From Pseudomonas frederiksbergensis (GTDB lineage: Bacteria; Pseudomonadota; Gammaproteobacteria; Pseudomonadales; Pseudomonadaceae): a DNA stretch of 64,000 bases. The position numbers and the translations under genes are program-made. The notes below the pieces were generated by a model. That model saw only the letters and a program-made list of their open reading frames with translations, was not told where the DNA came from and did no database searches. This document shows, piece after piece, positions 1-7,424 of the stretch. How positions within the stretch are numbered: position 1 is the first letter of the stretch; the number at the start of each line of letters is the position of its first letter. Location of the stretch: positions 635,808 through 699,807 of the forward strand of contig NZ_MOBP01000012.1 in assembly GCF_003732665.1 (NCBI RefSeq), in the 5' to 3' direction.

Positions 1-197
1 GTCGCCCCGGGTTCGGCATCACCTTCATGTTCCGTTAAATGCAGGACCAATGAACCCCGACTGACTTGTAAATAGGCGGGATAATTGTTTTGTCGATGCT
101 GCCAGTCTATCGAAAACCCCAGACAATCCACATAGTATTCGCGAGCCAGTTTTTCAGAAGAAATCTTGAAGATTGGAATTGCGTTGGATAGCTCCAT
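1..197 (-). CDS. Glyoxalase/bleomycin-resistance superfamily protein (N-terminal part, runs off the window)
   Basis: Reading the minus strand from the ATG at 195-197 gives 65 codons with no stop before the window edge. The protein begins MELSNAIPIFKISSEKLA, followed by AREYYVDCLGFSIDW and YLQVSRGSLVLHLTEHEGD. This is the typical first beta-alpha-beta-beta-beta unit of glyoxalase-fold (VOC) proteins of the bleomycin-resistance type, in which the 'FYxDxLGF' and 'LHLxEHxGD' stretches are characteristic. An AAGGT ribosome binding site lies 7 bases before the ATG. Substrate and enzymatic activity are unknown; many members of this group are small metal-dependent lyases or binding proteins. The gene continues leftwards beyond base 1. 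The call at family level is good; anything finer would be inference. Confidence 0.75.
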   Translation of the reverse strand, partial: MELSNAIPIFKISSEKLAREYYVDCLGFSIDWQHRQNNYPAYLQVSRGSLVLHLTEHEGDAEPGA

Positions 198-507
198 GCT
201 TACCTTACCGCGTCTCAGTGGAAATCGGCTGTAAAAATACAGTTCGGATTTAAGACGGTCAAGCGCTTTAACTTGTACAGAACTGAACACGACCTATAAG
301 TATTAGGCTCGCACTGAGTCGTATTAAGAAATTAAATAGTCAACTTCGCGCGCGCCCTCGAACTTCCTGTTTAGTTAACCCCCTCCCGCCATGGCCAACG
401 AAACATTCCCTCGGTGAACATCCAACCGAACTCCTCGCAAAAAGCCAGGGTCAACCTTCCAGGAGCGGCAACCGCCCTCGCCTTTTTTGCCTTGAGACCG
501 GAGACCG
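198..507. other. Divergent intergenic region, no gene seen
   Basis: This 310-base stretch separates the minus-strand glyoxalase-like gene from the plus-strand dehydrogenase and should hold both promoters. It is more AT-rich in its middle (about 240-340) than the flanking genes. A short CTGTA/TACAG hairpin lies near 230-243. No reading frame with a ribosome binding site and no convincing sigma-factor motif were found. Confidence 0.5.
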
Positions 508-1368
508 ATGATGACTGACTATCCAAAACCTCCCTTCGCCAAACAGCCGCAATCCGTACCCGGCTCGCAAAAGAAAATGGACCCGTATCCCGACTGCGGC
601 GAGCAGAGTTACAAGGGTTCCGGTCGCCTGGATGGCAAAATCGCCCTGATTACCGGGGGTGACAGCGGCATCGGGCGCGCCGTGGCGATCGCCTTCGCCC
701 GTGAGGGCGCCGACGTGGCCATCTCATACTTGAATGAACACGAAGACGCCGAGGAAACCGCCCGTTGGGTCGAACAGGCCGGGCGCCAATGCCTGCTGTT
801 GCCGGGGGACCTGGCGCAAAAAGCCCAGTGCCAGGCCATCGTCAGCCAGACCGTCGAGCGTTTCAGTCGCATCGACGTGCTGGTCAACAACGCCGCGTTC
901 CAGATGACCCACAAGGATTTCGAAGAGATCCCCGACGAAGAATGGGTGATGACCTTCGACGTCAACATCACCGCGATTTTCCGAATCTGTCAGGCCGCGC
1001 TGAAACACATGAAGCCTGGCAGTTCGATCATCAACACCAGTTCGGTCAATTCCGACATGCCCAAGCCCACCCTGCTGCCCTACGCCACCACCAAAGGCGC
1101 GATTGCCAACTTCACCGGTGGCCTGGCGCAGATGCTCGGGCCGAAGAACATTCGGGTGAACAGCGTCGCTCCCGGGCCGATCTGGACGCCGCTGATCGTC
1201 TCGACCATGACCGACGAAGAGGTACAGAACTTCGGGGGCGAAACACCGCTCGGGCGTCCCGGCCAACCGGTGGAAGTCGCGCCGATCTATGTGTTGCTGG
1301 CCTCGGACGAAGCCAGTTACATCACCGGCCAGCGCTATGGGGTTACGGGCGGCAAGCCGATTCTTTAA
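508..1368 (+). CDS. SDR family oxidoreductase (YghA-type)
   Basis: A 286-residue classical/extended-N-terminus short-chain dehydrogenase, cytosolic, NAD(P)-dependent. The Rossmann cofactor motif TGGDSGIGR lies near residues 49-57, the NNAA motif near 130, the catalytic Ser in INTSSVNS and the YATTKGA (YxxxK) pair in the expected order. The roughly 45-residue N-terminal extension rich in Pro, Lys and Gln (PKPPFAKQPQSVPG) is typical of the YghA/GsIB-like group often induced under general stress. Two consecutive ATGs occur at 508 and 511, with GGAG just upstream; either could be used. The true substrate cannot be read from sequence. It is followed 74 bases later by an antiporter gene on the same strand, and a hemerythrin gene lies nearby, which fits a stress-response neighbourhood (inference). 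Confidence 0.9.
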   Translation: MMTDYPKPPFAKQPQSVPGSQKKMDPYPDCGEQSYKGSGRLDGKIALITGGDSGIGRAVAIAFAREGADVAISYLNEHEDAEETARWVEQAGRQCLLLPGDLAQKAQCQAIVSQTVERFSRIDVLVNNAAFQMTHKDFEEIPDEEWVMTFDVNITAIFRICQAALKHMKPGSSIINTSSVNSDMPKPTLLPYATTKGAIANFTGGLAQMLGPKNIRVNSVAPGPIWTPLIVSTMTDEEVQNFGGETPLGRPGQPVEVAPIYVLLASDEASYITGQRYGVTGGKPIL

Positions 1369-1442
1369 ATGGAACCTGGCGCCGATTCCAGAACCCAACA
1401 CTTCATAGGCCTGCCCGTGCCCCCACCCAGCGAGTGTCCAGC

Positions 1443-2789
1443 ATGAGCTTTATTTTGTGGATGGCCGTGCTGGGCGCGGTGCTGCTGACACTGGCGCTGA
1501 CTTCGTCGTTCCTGCGCTGGATGCCAGTCACCACCTCGGCGGTGTGTCTGGCGCTGGGGGTGGCCATCAGTCCGTCTGGCATGGGTTTGCTCAATCTGGA
1601 CATCAAGGACGCGGCGAACTGGATGGAGCACCTGACGGAAGTCGCGGTGCTCTTTTCTTTGTTCGTCTGCGGGCTGAAATTGCGCCTGCCGTTCAAGGAT
1701 CGCAAGTGGCGCATCGCCTTCGGTTTGGCCGGGCCGGTGATGGTGCTGACCATCCTTGGCGTGTGCCTGTTGTTGCATTACGGCTTTGACCTGGCGTGGG
1801 GACCGTCGATGCTGATCGGCGCGATCCTGGCGCCGACCGACCCGGTATTGGCGTCGCTGGTGCAGGTCAACGACGCCAAGGATTACGATCCGGTGCGTTT
1901 CGGGCTGTCGGGTGAAGCCGGCCTCAATGATGGGGTGGCGTTTCCGTTTGTGATCCTTGGTTTGCTGTTTCTGCAACAGCCGGGCGATTCCAGCGCCTGG
2001 CTCAACGGCTGGGCGTTGAAAAGCCTGTTATGGGCGGTCCCCGCCGGTTTGCTCACGGGTTACTGGATGGGCCACGGCATCGGACGCGTGACCTTGTCGA
2101 TGCGCATCCGCAATGCCGACAGCACCTTTTCCCCCAATGATTACCTGACGCTGGCGCTGATTGCCCTGGCCTATGTGGCGGCGGAATCGATCCACGGTTA
2201 CGGTTTTCTCTCGGTGTTCGCTGCCGGCCTGGGTTTGCGTCAGGCTGAGGTCAAATCCACCGGCGACACCCAGACCCCGGCCGAGCACCTGGTGCAACCT
2301 TTGGTCAATCACCAGAACGTCGAGCCCGAAGCAGCGGTGCATGGTGATGTGGAAAACCTCGAAGACACCCAGGTCGCGGCCGGCATCATGATGGGCGACA
2401 TGCTGGCGTTCGGCAGCTTGGTGGAACGGGCCATGGAAGTGTTCCTGGTGACCTTGCTCGGCGTGGTGCTGGTGGCGCATTGGGACTGGCGGGCACTGGT
2501 GATGGCGTTGGTGCTGTTTTGCGTGATTCGCCCCTTGAGTGTGTGGCTGATCCCTTGGGGGCGCTTGCTCGATGGGCGGCAACGTTCCTTGATCGGCTGG
2601 TTCGGCATTCGCGGTATCGGCAGTTTCTACTACCTGTTCTACGCCTTGAACCACGACCTCCCGCCCGCCGTGGCGACGCTGTGTACCGACCTGACCCTGT
2701 CGATGGTCGCCCTGAGCATTCTGATCCATGGCATCAGCACCCAACCGATGCTGGCCCGATACGAACGGCTGAATAATCAAAAATCCTGA
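1443..2789 (+). CDS. CPA1 family sodium/proton antiporter
   Basis: A 448-residue polytopic inner-membrane protein with about a dozen hydrophobic segments. It contains the CPA1 hallmarks APTDPVLASLVQV and SGEAGLNDGVAFP, which supply the acidic residues for cation/proton exchange, and a late GIRGIGSFYYLFYAL helix. It most likely exchanges Na+ (or K+) for H+ across the cytoplasmic membrane. The open frame extends upstream through the dehydrogenase gene, but that part is a compositional shadow; the ATG at 1443 starts the first hydrophobic helix (MSFILWMAVLGAVLLTLAL) directly. The ribosome binding site (GCGAG) is weak. There is a hydrophilic loop of about 50 residues around PAEHLVQPLVNHQNVEPEA between late helices. 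Confidence 0.87.
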   Translation: MSFILWMAVLGAVLLTLALTSSFLRWMPVTTSAVCLALGVAISPSGMGLLNLDIKDAANWMEHLTEVAVLFSLFVCGLKLRLPFKDRKWRIAFGLAGPVMVLTILGVCLLLHYGFDLAWGPSMLIGAILAPTDPVLASLVQVNDAKDYDPVRFGLSGEAGLNDGVAFPFVILGLLFLQQPGDSSAWLNGWALKSLLWAVPAGLLTGYWMGHGIGRVTLSMRIRNADSTFSPNDYLTLALIALAYVAAESIHGYGFLSVFAAGLGLRQAEVKSTGDTQTPAEHLVQPLVNHQNVEPEAAVHGDVENLEDTQVAAGIMMGDMLAFGSLVERAMEVFLVTLLGVVLVAHWDWRALVMALVLFCVIRPLSVWLIPWGRLLDGRQRSLIGWFGIRGIGSFYYLFYALNHDLPPAVATLCTDLTLSMVALSILIHGISTQPMLARYERLNNQKS

Positions 2790-2919
2790 TGACTTTTTAC
2801 GATAGCCCCCTATGCATCCATCCATTTTTGCGCCTGAAAAGAATGAAATTTCCAATCACGGCCAGCGGTCACACGATTATCCAGCCCTTGTGGCTACCCC
2901 TTTTTTCAAGGTGAACGCT

Positions 2920-3234
2920 ATGAAGTACTTCTCCGCCCCGTTAAACCCAGTAGACCCAGAGGCTCGCCGCAACTTCGCACTGGAATGCAATCGTCTGTTG
3001 TTCGAAGAAGCGCATCTGCTGAGCCGGGAGGCATTTGAACTGCTGGAAAAAGCCGAGCTGGATGCCGAGTTATTCACCCAATACCAGGCGTTGCGCCAAA
3101 AGGCTGATCTGAAGTTCCAGGAAGCGATTGATCATTTGCGGCTGATTGAAGAAGAGTTTCCGTCGGCGCAGACCCTGGCCGCGCTGCGTTCGAAAGCGGC
3201 GGGTGGCAGTTTCGATTCGCTCGATCTGCACTGA
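2920..3234 (+). CDS. Small helical hypothetical protein
   Basis: The reading frame gives 104 residues from the ATG at 2920, which is preceded by AAGGTG. An upstream in-frame ATG at 2812 would add 36 residues of low-quality sequence and is less likely. The protein is almost entirely helical and charged (for example REAFELLEKAELDAELF and QKADLKFQEAIDHLRLIEEE), with no signal peptide or membrane segment, so it is probably a cytosolic coiled-coil or helical-bundle protein. I do not recognise the family. It stands alone between the antiporter and hemerythrin genes, on the same strand. Confidence 0.65.
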   Translation: MKYFSAPLNPVDPEARRNFALECNRLLFEEAHLLSREAFELLEKAELDAELFTQYQALRQKADLKFQEAIDHLRLIEEEFPSAQTLAALRSKAAGGSFDSLDLH

Positions 3235-3414
3235 GCGCCACCGTCAATTCATGCACCTTGCACGGCAAAAAAACCTGACAGCTCCTATAACCTGTTGTTT
3301 TTCATTTGTTTTATGCATGGTCGAAATCAGGCACGGGAAATGCTCCAGCACTGTAGGCGACTGACGACACCCCGATCGTCTGCGCTGTCCCGTGACTTGA
3401 ATAGAGGATCGACC

Positions 3415-3891
3415 ATGAACGCCATTGACCTGTTGAAAGCCGATCACGAACGCGTGAAAGGCATCCTGAGCCAGTTGAGCGAATCCACCGACCGCGCGAT
3501 CAAGAAACGCGTGGAGTTGATCGGCAAACTGGAAATGGAGATCACCATCCACACGCGTCTGGAAGAGGAAGTGCTGTACCCGGCGTATAAAAAGGCCGGT
3601 GGCAAGGAGCAGGACGTCATGTATTACGAAGCCAAGGAAGAACACCGCACCGTGGATTCCCTGGTGCTGCCGGACCTTAAAGTCACCGACCCTTCCACCC
3701 CCGAATTCGCCGGCCGGGTGAAGGTGGTCAAGGAATTGCTGGAACACCACATCGAGGAAGAAGAAACCGAGATGTTCCCCCAGGCCAAAAAGCTGCTGGG
3801 CAAAACCACGCTTGATGAGCTGGGCCAGCAGATGGAAATGCTCAAGGTGCAATACAAGAAGGAAATGGCGGCGGCCAATCTGGCGGCTTGA
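3415..3891 (+). CDS. Hemerythrin domain-containing protein
   Basis: A 158-residue cytosolic protein with the hemerythrin HHE four-helix pattern. Metal ligands can be followed through the protein: DLLKADHERVK near the start, ITIHTRLEEEVLYP, EAKEEHRTVD and LLEHHIEEEETEMFP. Such proteins bind a non-haem di-iron centre and are linked to oxygen, nitric oxide or iron-stress responses; which applies here cannot be seen. A good AGAGGATCGACC leader precedes the ATG at 3415. The gene is monocistronic and is followed by a palindrome that separates it from a convergent gene. Confidence 0.9.
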   Translation: MNAIDLLKADHERVKGILSQLSESTDRAIKKRVELIGKLEMEITIHTRLEEEVLYPAYKKAGGKEQDVMYYEAKEEHRTVDSLVLPDLKVTDPSTPEFAGRVKVVKELLEHHIEEEETEMFPQAKKLLGKTTLDELGQQMEMLKVQYKKEMAAANLAA

Positions 3892-3912
3892 TCGCAAGCG
3901 TGGCGAGAAACC

Positions 3913-3942
3913 TGTGGCGAGGAAGCTTGCTCCCTCGCCACA
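3913..3942. repeat. REP-like palindrome between convergent genes
   Basis: tgtggcgagg and cctcgccaca pair around a short loop containing gaagcttgct. This matches a second Pseudomonas REP-type family (tgtggcgagggagcttgctccc). It lies between the stops of the hemerythrin gene and the convergent membrane protein gene and could end transcription from both sides. Confidence 0.7.
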
Positions 3943-3954
3943 ACTGCCTTTCTC

Positions 3955-4491
3955 CTAAGCCCCAGGATTGGTGACCTGGATGTAAAACGCATAACTCCCC
4001 AACAACATCCAGAACGTCGCGAAAATCCATGGCGTGCGCACCGAAAACAGCAATGACTTGCGATAGCCCTTGTGGCTCGATTCTGTTTCGGCGAACAGCG
4101 GCGACTCGTCGTAAGCCAACCCCATCAACGGTTCGCTGCTCAGCAACTGGCTCTGTTTGAAGTGCCAGTGATCGATGATGTCGTAGGCAGCACGAATCCC
4201 CGGCCAGGCGTTCAATGAGCTGAGTACCCCCAGCAGCGCCAGGAACGGCGGCACCACCAGCGTAAACAGCTTGCCCCATTCCGGGTTGAGGTTGGCCATG
4301 CAGGACGCGAAGGCAATCACCAGGAATGATTGCGCCGCCAGGTAGGCATCAGTGCGGTTGGCCAGGATGCTAGTTTCGTACTGGATTTCCCGGCGATAAA
4401 AATCCAGGCGTTCCTTGGGCGAACCGAACATCTTGGCGTTGTGTTCAGTCAGGGCTTCTTCAGCCGTGGGTTCGGTCAAAATTCTTGGCAC
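3955..4491 (-). CDS. Membrane protein of unknown function
   Basis: The protein has 178 residues. After an amphipathic, charged N-terminus (EEALTEHNAKMF, KERLDFYRREI) there are hydrophobic segments at about residues 49-68 (YLAAQSFLVIAFASCMANL), 74-93 (LFTLVVPPFLALLGVLSSL) and 150-170 (PWIFATFWMLLGSYAFYI), so it is probably an inner-membrane protein with three spans and a cytosolic loop of about 55 residues. I do not recognise a named family; the layout resembles small RipA/YihY-like integral proteins only in a general way. It sits downstream of and on the same strand as the hybrid histidine kinase gene (which ends near 4574), but in transcription order the kinase comes first. Confidence 0.7.
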   Translation of the reverse strand: MPRILTEPTAEEALTEHNAKMFGSPKERLDFYRREIQYETSILANRTDAYLAAQSFLVIAFASCMANLNPEWGKLFTLVVPPFLALLGVLSSLNAWPGIRAAYDIIDHWHFKQSQLLSSEPLMGLAYDESPLFAETESSHKGYRKSLLFSVRTPWIFATFWMLLGSYAFYIQVTNPGA

Positions 4492-4573
4492 GACGTTCTC
4501 GCACAGAGTGGAAAACGTTTAGAAGAGCCATGAATGGGCAAAGTTCAGCTGGATCGGGCCAACTGAAGGCCCG

Positions 4574-6496
4574 TCATTTCATCGCCTGGGAAATGATTTC
4601 CACCAGATGCACTTGGGTAAAGGGTTTGGACAGGCGCGGCAGTTCGGTCACGAAGCCTTCCAGGCGTTCGGCGTAGCCGGTGGCTAGAATGATCGGAAGA
4701 TCCGGCTTCAGGTTGCGGATCGCCTGCGCCAGTTGCGCGCCATTCATTTTCGGCATGGCCATGTCAGTGATCACCAGATCAATGGTTTGACCGCTGTCGA
4801 ACGCTTCCAGTGCCTGGGCGCCGGAAGCGGCGCTGATCACCCGGTGGCCCAGGTCCTCAAGCAACAGGCTGGTACTGGTCAGCACCAGAGTGTCGTCATC
4901 CACCACCAGTACGGACAGGCCCGGGACCGGCGACATGGCCGGGACCTCGATCGTCGGTTTGGCGACCGAGCCTGGGGTCGCGACAGGCAGCCAGAGCTCG
5001 GCGATGGTGCCAACGCCCTTCTCGCTCTTGAGAATGAACCGTCCACCCAGTTGCGCGATAAAGCCGTGGACCATCGACAACCCCAGGCCAGTGCCCTTGC
5101 CGACGCCTTTGGTGGTGAAGAACGGATCGGTGGCCGACGCCAACGTCGTCAAGTCCATGCCCTCTCCCGTATCGGTGACCGACAGGCACACGTAGCGGCC
5201 CACGGGCAAGGATGACCGGGCCGGATCGATGACCACCTCGGTCCTGGCGCTGATGACCATTTTCCCGCCATGGGGCATGGCATCCCGGGCGTTGGTCGCC
5301 AGGTTCAGCACCGCCAGTTCGAGCTGGTTGACGTCAGCGATGGCGGGTTCCAGATCCGGGGCGAAGCGTGTCTCAAGGGCTACCGAAGGCCCCAGGGAAC
5401 TGCGCAACAGTCCGGTGATGCCTTGGATCAGCGCCGGTATCTCGACCGATTCGGTCTTGAGCTCCTGGCGCCGGGCGAAGGCCAGCATGCGCTGGGTCAG
5501 GGACACGCCGCGCAGGGCGCCCTGGGTGGCGTTGTCCAGCAAGCGAATGATCTTCGGCTCGTCCCCCACCCGTTTACGCACGATTTCCAGATTGCCGAGG
5601 ATCACCGTCAACAGGTTGTTGAAGTCATGGGCGATGCCGCCGCTGAGTTGCCCGATGGCCTGCATTTTCTGCGCCTGGAACAACGCTTCGCGGGTTTGCT
5701 CAAGGGCATGCTGGGCCTGGGTTACTTCGGTGATGTCCCGAGTGATCTTGGCAAAGCCGAGCAGCGTCCCCGTTTCGCCCCAGATCGGGTCCACCACCAC
5801 ATGGGCGAAAAACTGCGTACCGTCCTTGCGCACGCGCCAGGCCTTGTTTTCGAATCGACCTTCACGCGTCGCCGTCTCCAGCGCCCGCTGCGGTTCGCCG
5901 GCTTCGCGGTCATCGGGGGTATAGAACATCGAAAAATGCTTGCCGATCACTTCTTCCGGGCGGTAGCCCTTGATGCGCTGGGCGCCAAGGTTCCAGTTGG
6001 TCAGGTGTCCGCTCGCATCGAGCATGTAGATGGCGTAGTCGGTGACGCTCTGCACCAGCAGGCGAAACTGCTGCTCGCTTTGCTTGAGGGTTTCCTCGGC
6101 CATCTTGCGATCGGTGAGGTCGCGGGTGATCTTGGCGAAACCGAGCAACTTGCCTGAAGGGTCGATGATCGGGTCGATCACCACATGGGACCAGAAGTGC
6201 GTGCCGTCCTTGCGCACCCGCCAGCCTTCACCTTCGAAGCGTCCTTCCGTTATCGCCGTGTCCAGGGCCCGCTGGGGCAGCCCGGCCAGACGATCCGGTT
6301 CGGTATAGAAACGCGAAAAATGCTCGCCGAGAATCTCCGCTTCCTCATAGCCCTTGAAGCGTTTGGCCCCGGCGTTCCAACTGGTGATGATGCCATCGGG
6401 GTCGATCATGTAGATCGCATAATCCACCACGGCATCGATCAACAGCCGGAATCGACTGTCCTCGATAGCACTGGTTTTTGTCCGATCACCACTCAT
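4574..6496 (-). CDS. Hybrid sensor histidine kinase with two PAS domains and a C-terminal receiver
   Basis: The protein is about 640 residues long and cytosolic, with no membrane segments. The order is PAS1 (about 15-130), PAS2 (about 140-260), HisKA with the H-box GGIAHDFNNLLTVI, HATPase_c with NLATNARDAMP, DTGEGM and GKGTGLGLS, then a receiver domain with VVDDD, the phospho-acceptor Asp in LVITDMAMPKM and Lys in LSKPF. The two PAS domains are strikingly alike (both contain RVRKDGTxFxxHVVxDPI and LLGFAKITRD), which indicates a tandem duplication. HDFNN-type kinases of this class usually work as cytosolic light/redox or general stress sensors. I start at MSGDRTK (6496), preceded by GGATGGA; an ATG nine codons upstream (6523) has no ribosome binding site. 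No dedicated partner regulator is adjacent. Confidence 0.9.
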   Translation of the reverse strand: MSGDRTKTSAIEDSRFRLLIDAVVDYAIYMIDPDGIITSWNAGAKRFKGYEEAEILGEHFSRFYTEPDRLAGLPQRALDTAITEGRFEGEGWRVRKDGTHFWSHVVIDPIIDPSGKLLGFAKITRDLTDRKMAEETLKQSEQQFRLLVQSVTDYAIYMLDASGHLTNWNLGAQRIKGYRPEEVIGKHFSMFYTPDDREAGEPQRALETATREGRFENKAWRVRKDGTQFFAHVVVDPIWGETGTLLGFAKITRDITEVTQAQHALEQTREALFQAQKMQAIGQLSGGIAHDFNNLLTVILGNLEIVRKRVGDEPKIIRLLDNATQGALRGVSLTQRMLAFARRQELKTESVEIPALIQGITGLLRSSLGPSVALETRFAPDLEPAIADVNQLELAVLNLATNARDAMPHGGKMVISARTEVVIDPARSSLPVGRYVCLSVTDTGEGMDLTTLASATDPFFTTKGVGKGTGLGLSMVHGFIAQLGGRFILKSEKGVGTIAELWLPVATPGSVAKPTIEVPAMSPVPGLSVLVVDDDTLVLTSTSLLLEDLGHRVISAASGAQALEAFDSGQTIDLVITDMAMPKMNGAQLAQAIRNLKPDLPIILATGYAERLEGFVTELPRLSKPFTQVHLVEIISQAMK

Positions 6497-6650
6497 TGAT
6501 CCATCCCGGCATTGTTGTTTCATGGAGTATGCGATAAACCGCGCGATTGGAAAGACAAATCCTGGGTTTGGAAGTTCTGGGTGGAGTGATGGTCACAGAG
6601 CTTCTATTCTCGACGCCAGCAGCCACCTCCGGCCAAGGAAAACGCCCTCG

Positions 6651-7424
6651 ATGATTCTGATTCTGTTGCCGACCCGCGATTACGACCCGACCGAAAGCAG
6701 CGTGCCTTGGCAGGCCATGCGCCAGGCCGGGATCGAGGTGCGTTTCGCCACGCCCGAAGGGTTGCCTGCCTACGCCGACCCACGGCTGGTGGACAAGGGT
6801 TTTGGCCTGTTGAATCCGGTCCTGATGACACGTAAATCCGACCTTGCCCGCTACGCCCAAATGATCCAGGACGAAGCCTTCCTCCAGCCATTGGCCTACG
6901 CCGATGTCGACCCGGCGCAGTTTGCCGGATTGCTCATCCCCGGCGGTCACGCCAAGGGCATGCGCAGCTTGTTGGAGTCCGGCCAGGCCCGGCGCATTGC
7001 CCGGCACTTTTTCCAGACCGACAAACCGGTGGCCGCCGTGTGCCACGGCGTGCTGTTGCTGGCCCGCACCCTGGCCCCGGCCACCGGGCGCCCGGTGATC
7101 GATGGGTACAAGGTCACGGCGCTGGTGGCCAGCACCATGGAAATGCCGGCCTGGTTCCTCACGGGCCTGTGGCTGGGGCGTTATTACCGCACCTACCGGG
7201 ACAGCGTCGAAGCCGAAGTGCGGGCGGCCCTTCGCAAACCGGCGGACTTCCAGCGCGGCCCATGGTTGTCCAAGCGCGATTCGGCGGACAAGCCAGAACG
7301 CGGCTTCGTGGTTCGCGACCGTCAGTTGCTTACCGCTCGCTGGCCAGGGGACTGTCATCGCTTTGCCGCTGAATGGCTGCGCCTGCTGGGTGAACAGACC
7401 ACCAGCGCGGCAGCAACTGCCTGA
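6651..7424 (+). CDS. DJ-1/PfpI family protein (type 1 glutamine amidotransferase-like)
   Basis: The protein has 257 residues starting MILILLPTRDYDPTESSVPW. The DJ-1/PfpI fold is shown by the GLLIPGGHAKGMR segment (oxyanion region) and the nucleophile elbow AAVCHGVLLLAR with the conserved Cys. The N-terminal DYDPTE glutamate-type residues and the length are close to the Hsp31-like glyoxalase III/chaperone branch, but substrate specificity cannot be read. The frame is open upstream to 6522; the ATG at 6651 has AAGGAA in front and begins the first beta strand, so it is chosen. The 3' end overlaps the convergent helicase gene by 95 bases, an unusually large tail-to-tail overlap. Confidence 0.85.
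   Translation: MILILLPTRDYDPTESSVPWQAMRQAGIEVRFATPEGLPAYADPRLVDKGFGLLNPVLMTRKSDLARYAQMIQDEAFLQPLAYADVDPAQFAGLLIPGGHAKGMRSLLESGQARRIARHFFQTDKPVAAVCHGVLLLARTLAPATGRPVIDGYKVTALVASTMEMPAWFLTGLWLGRYYRTYRDSVEAEVRAALRKPADFQRGPWLSKRDSADKPERGFVVRDRQLLTARWPGDCHRFAAEWLRLLGEQTTSAAATA

Noticed and set aside
1..38. Plus-strand reading frame ending GFGITFMFR then stop at 36-38, as the end of a kinase gene
   Set aside because: The opposite strand over the same bases codes a clear glyoxalase-type protein with a ribosome binding site; the plus-strand frame is its shadow.
360..390. gaactt near 360 as an extracytoplasmic sigma-factor (AlgU) -35 box before the dehydrogenase
   Set aside because: No matching -10 (TCxxA) is present at the required 16-17 base spacing.
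765..1442. Antiporter gene beginning at 765 within the dehydrogenase gene
   Set aside because: The 226 extra codons are an out-of-frame reading of a conserved dehydrogenase gene; the hydrophobic protein begins at 1443.
4555..4571. gggcc-ggccc hairpin after the hybrid kinase gene as a terminator
   Set aside because: The stem has only 5 bp and no run of T follows on the minus strand.
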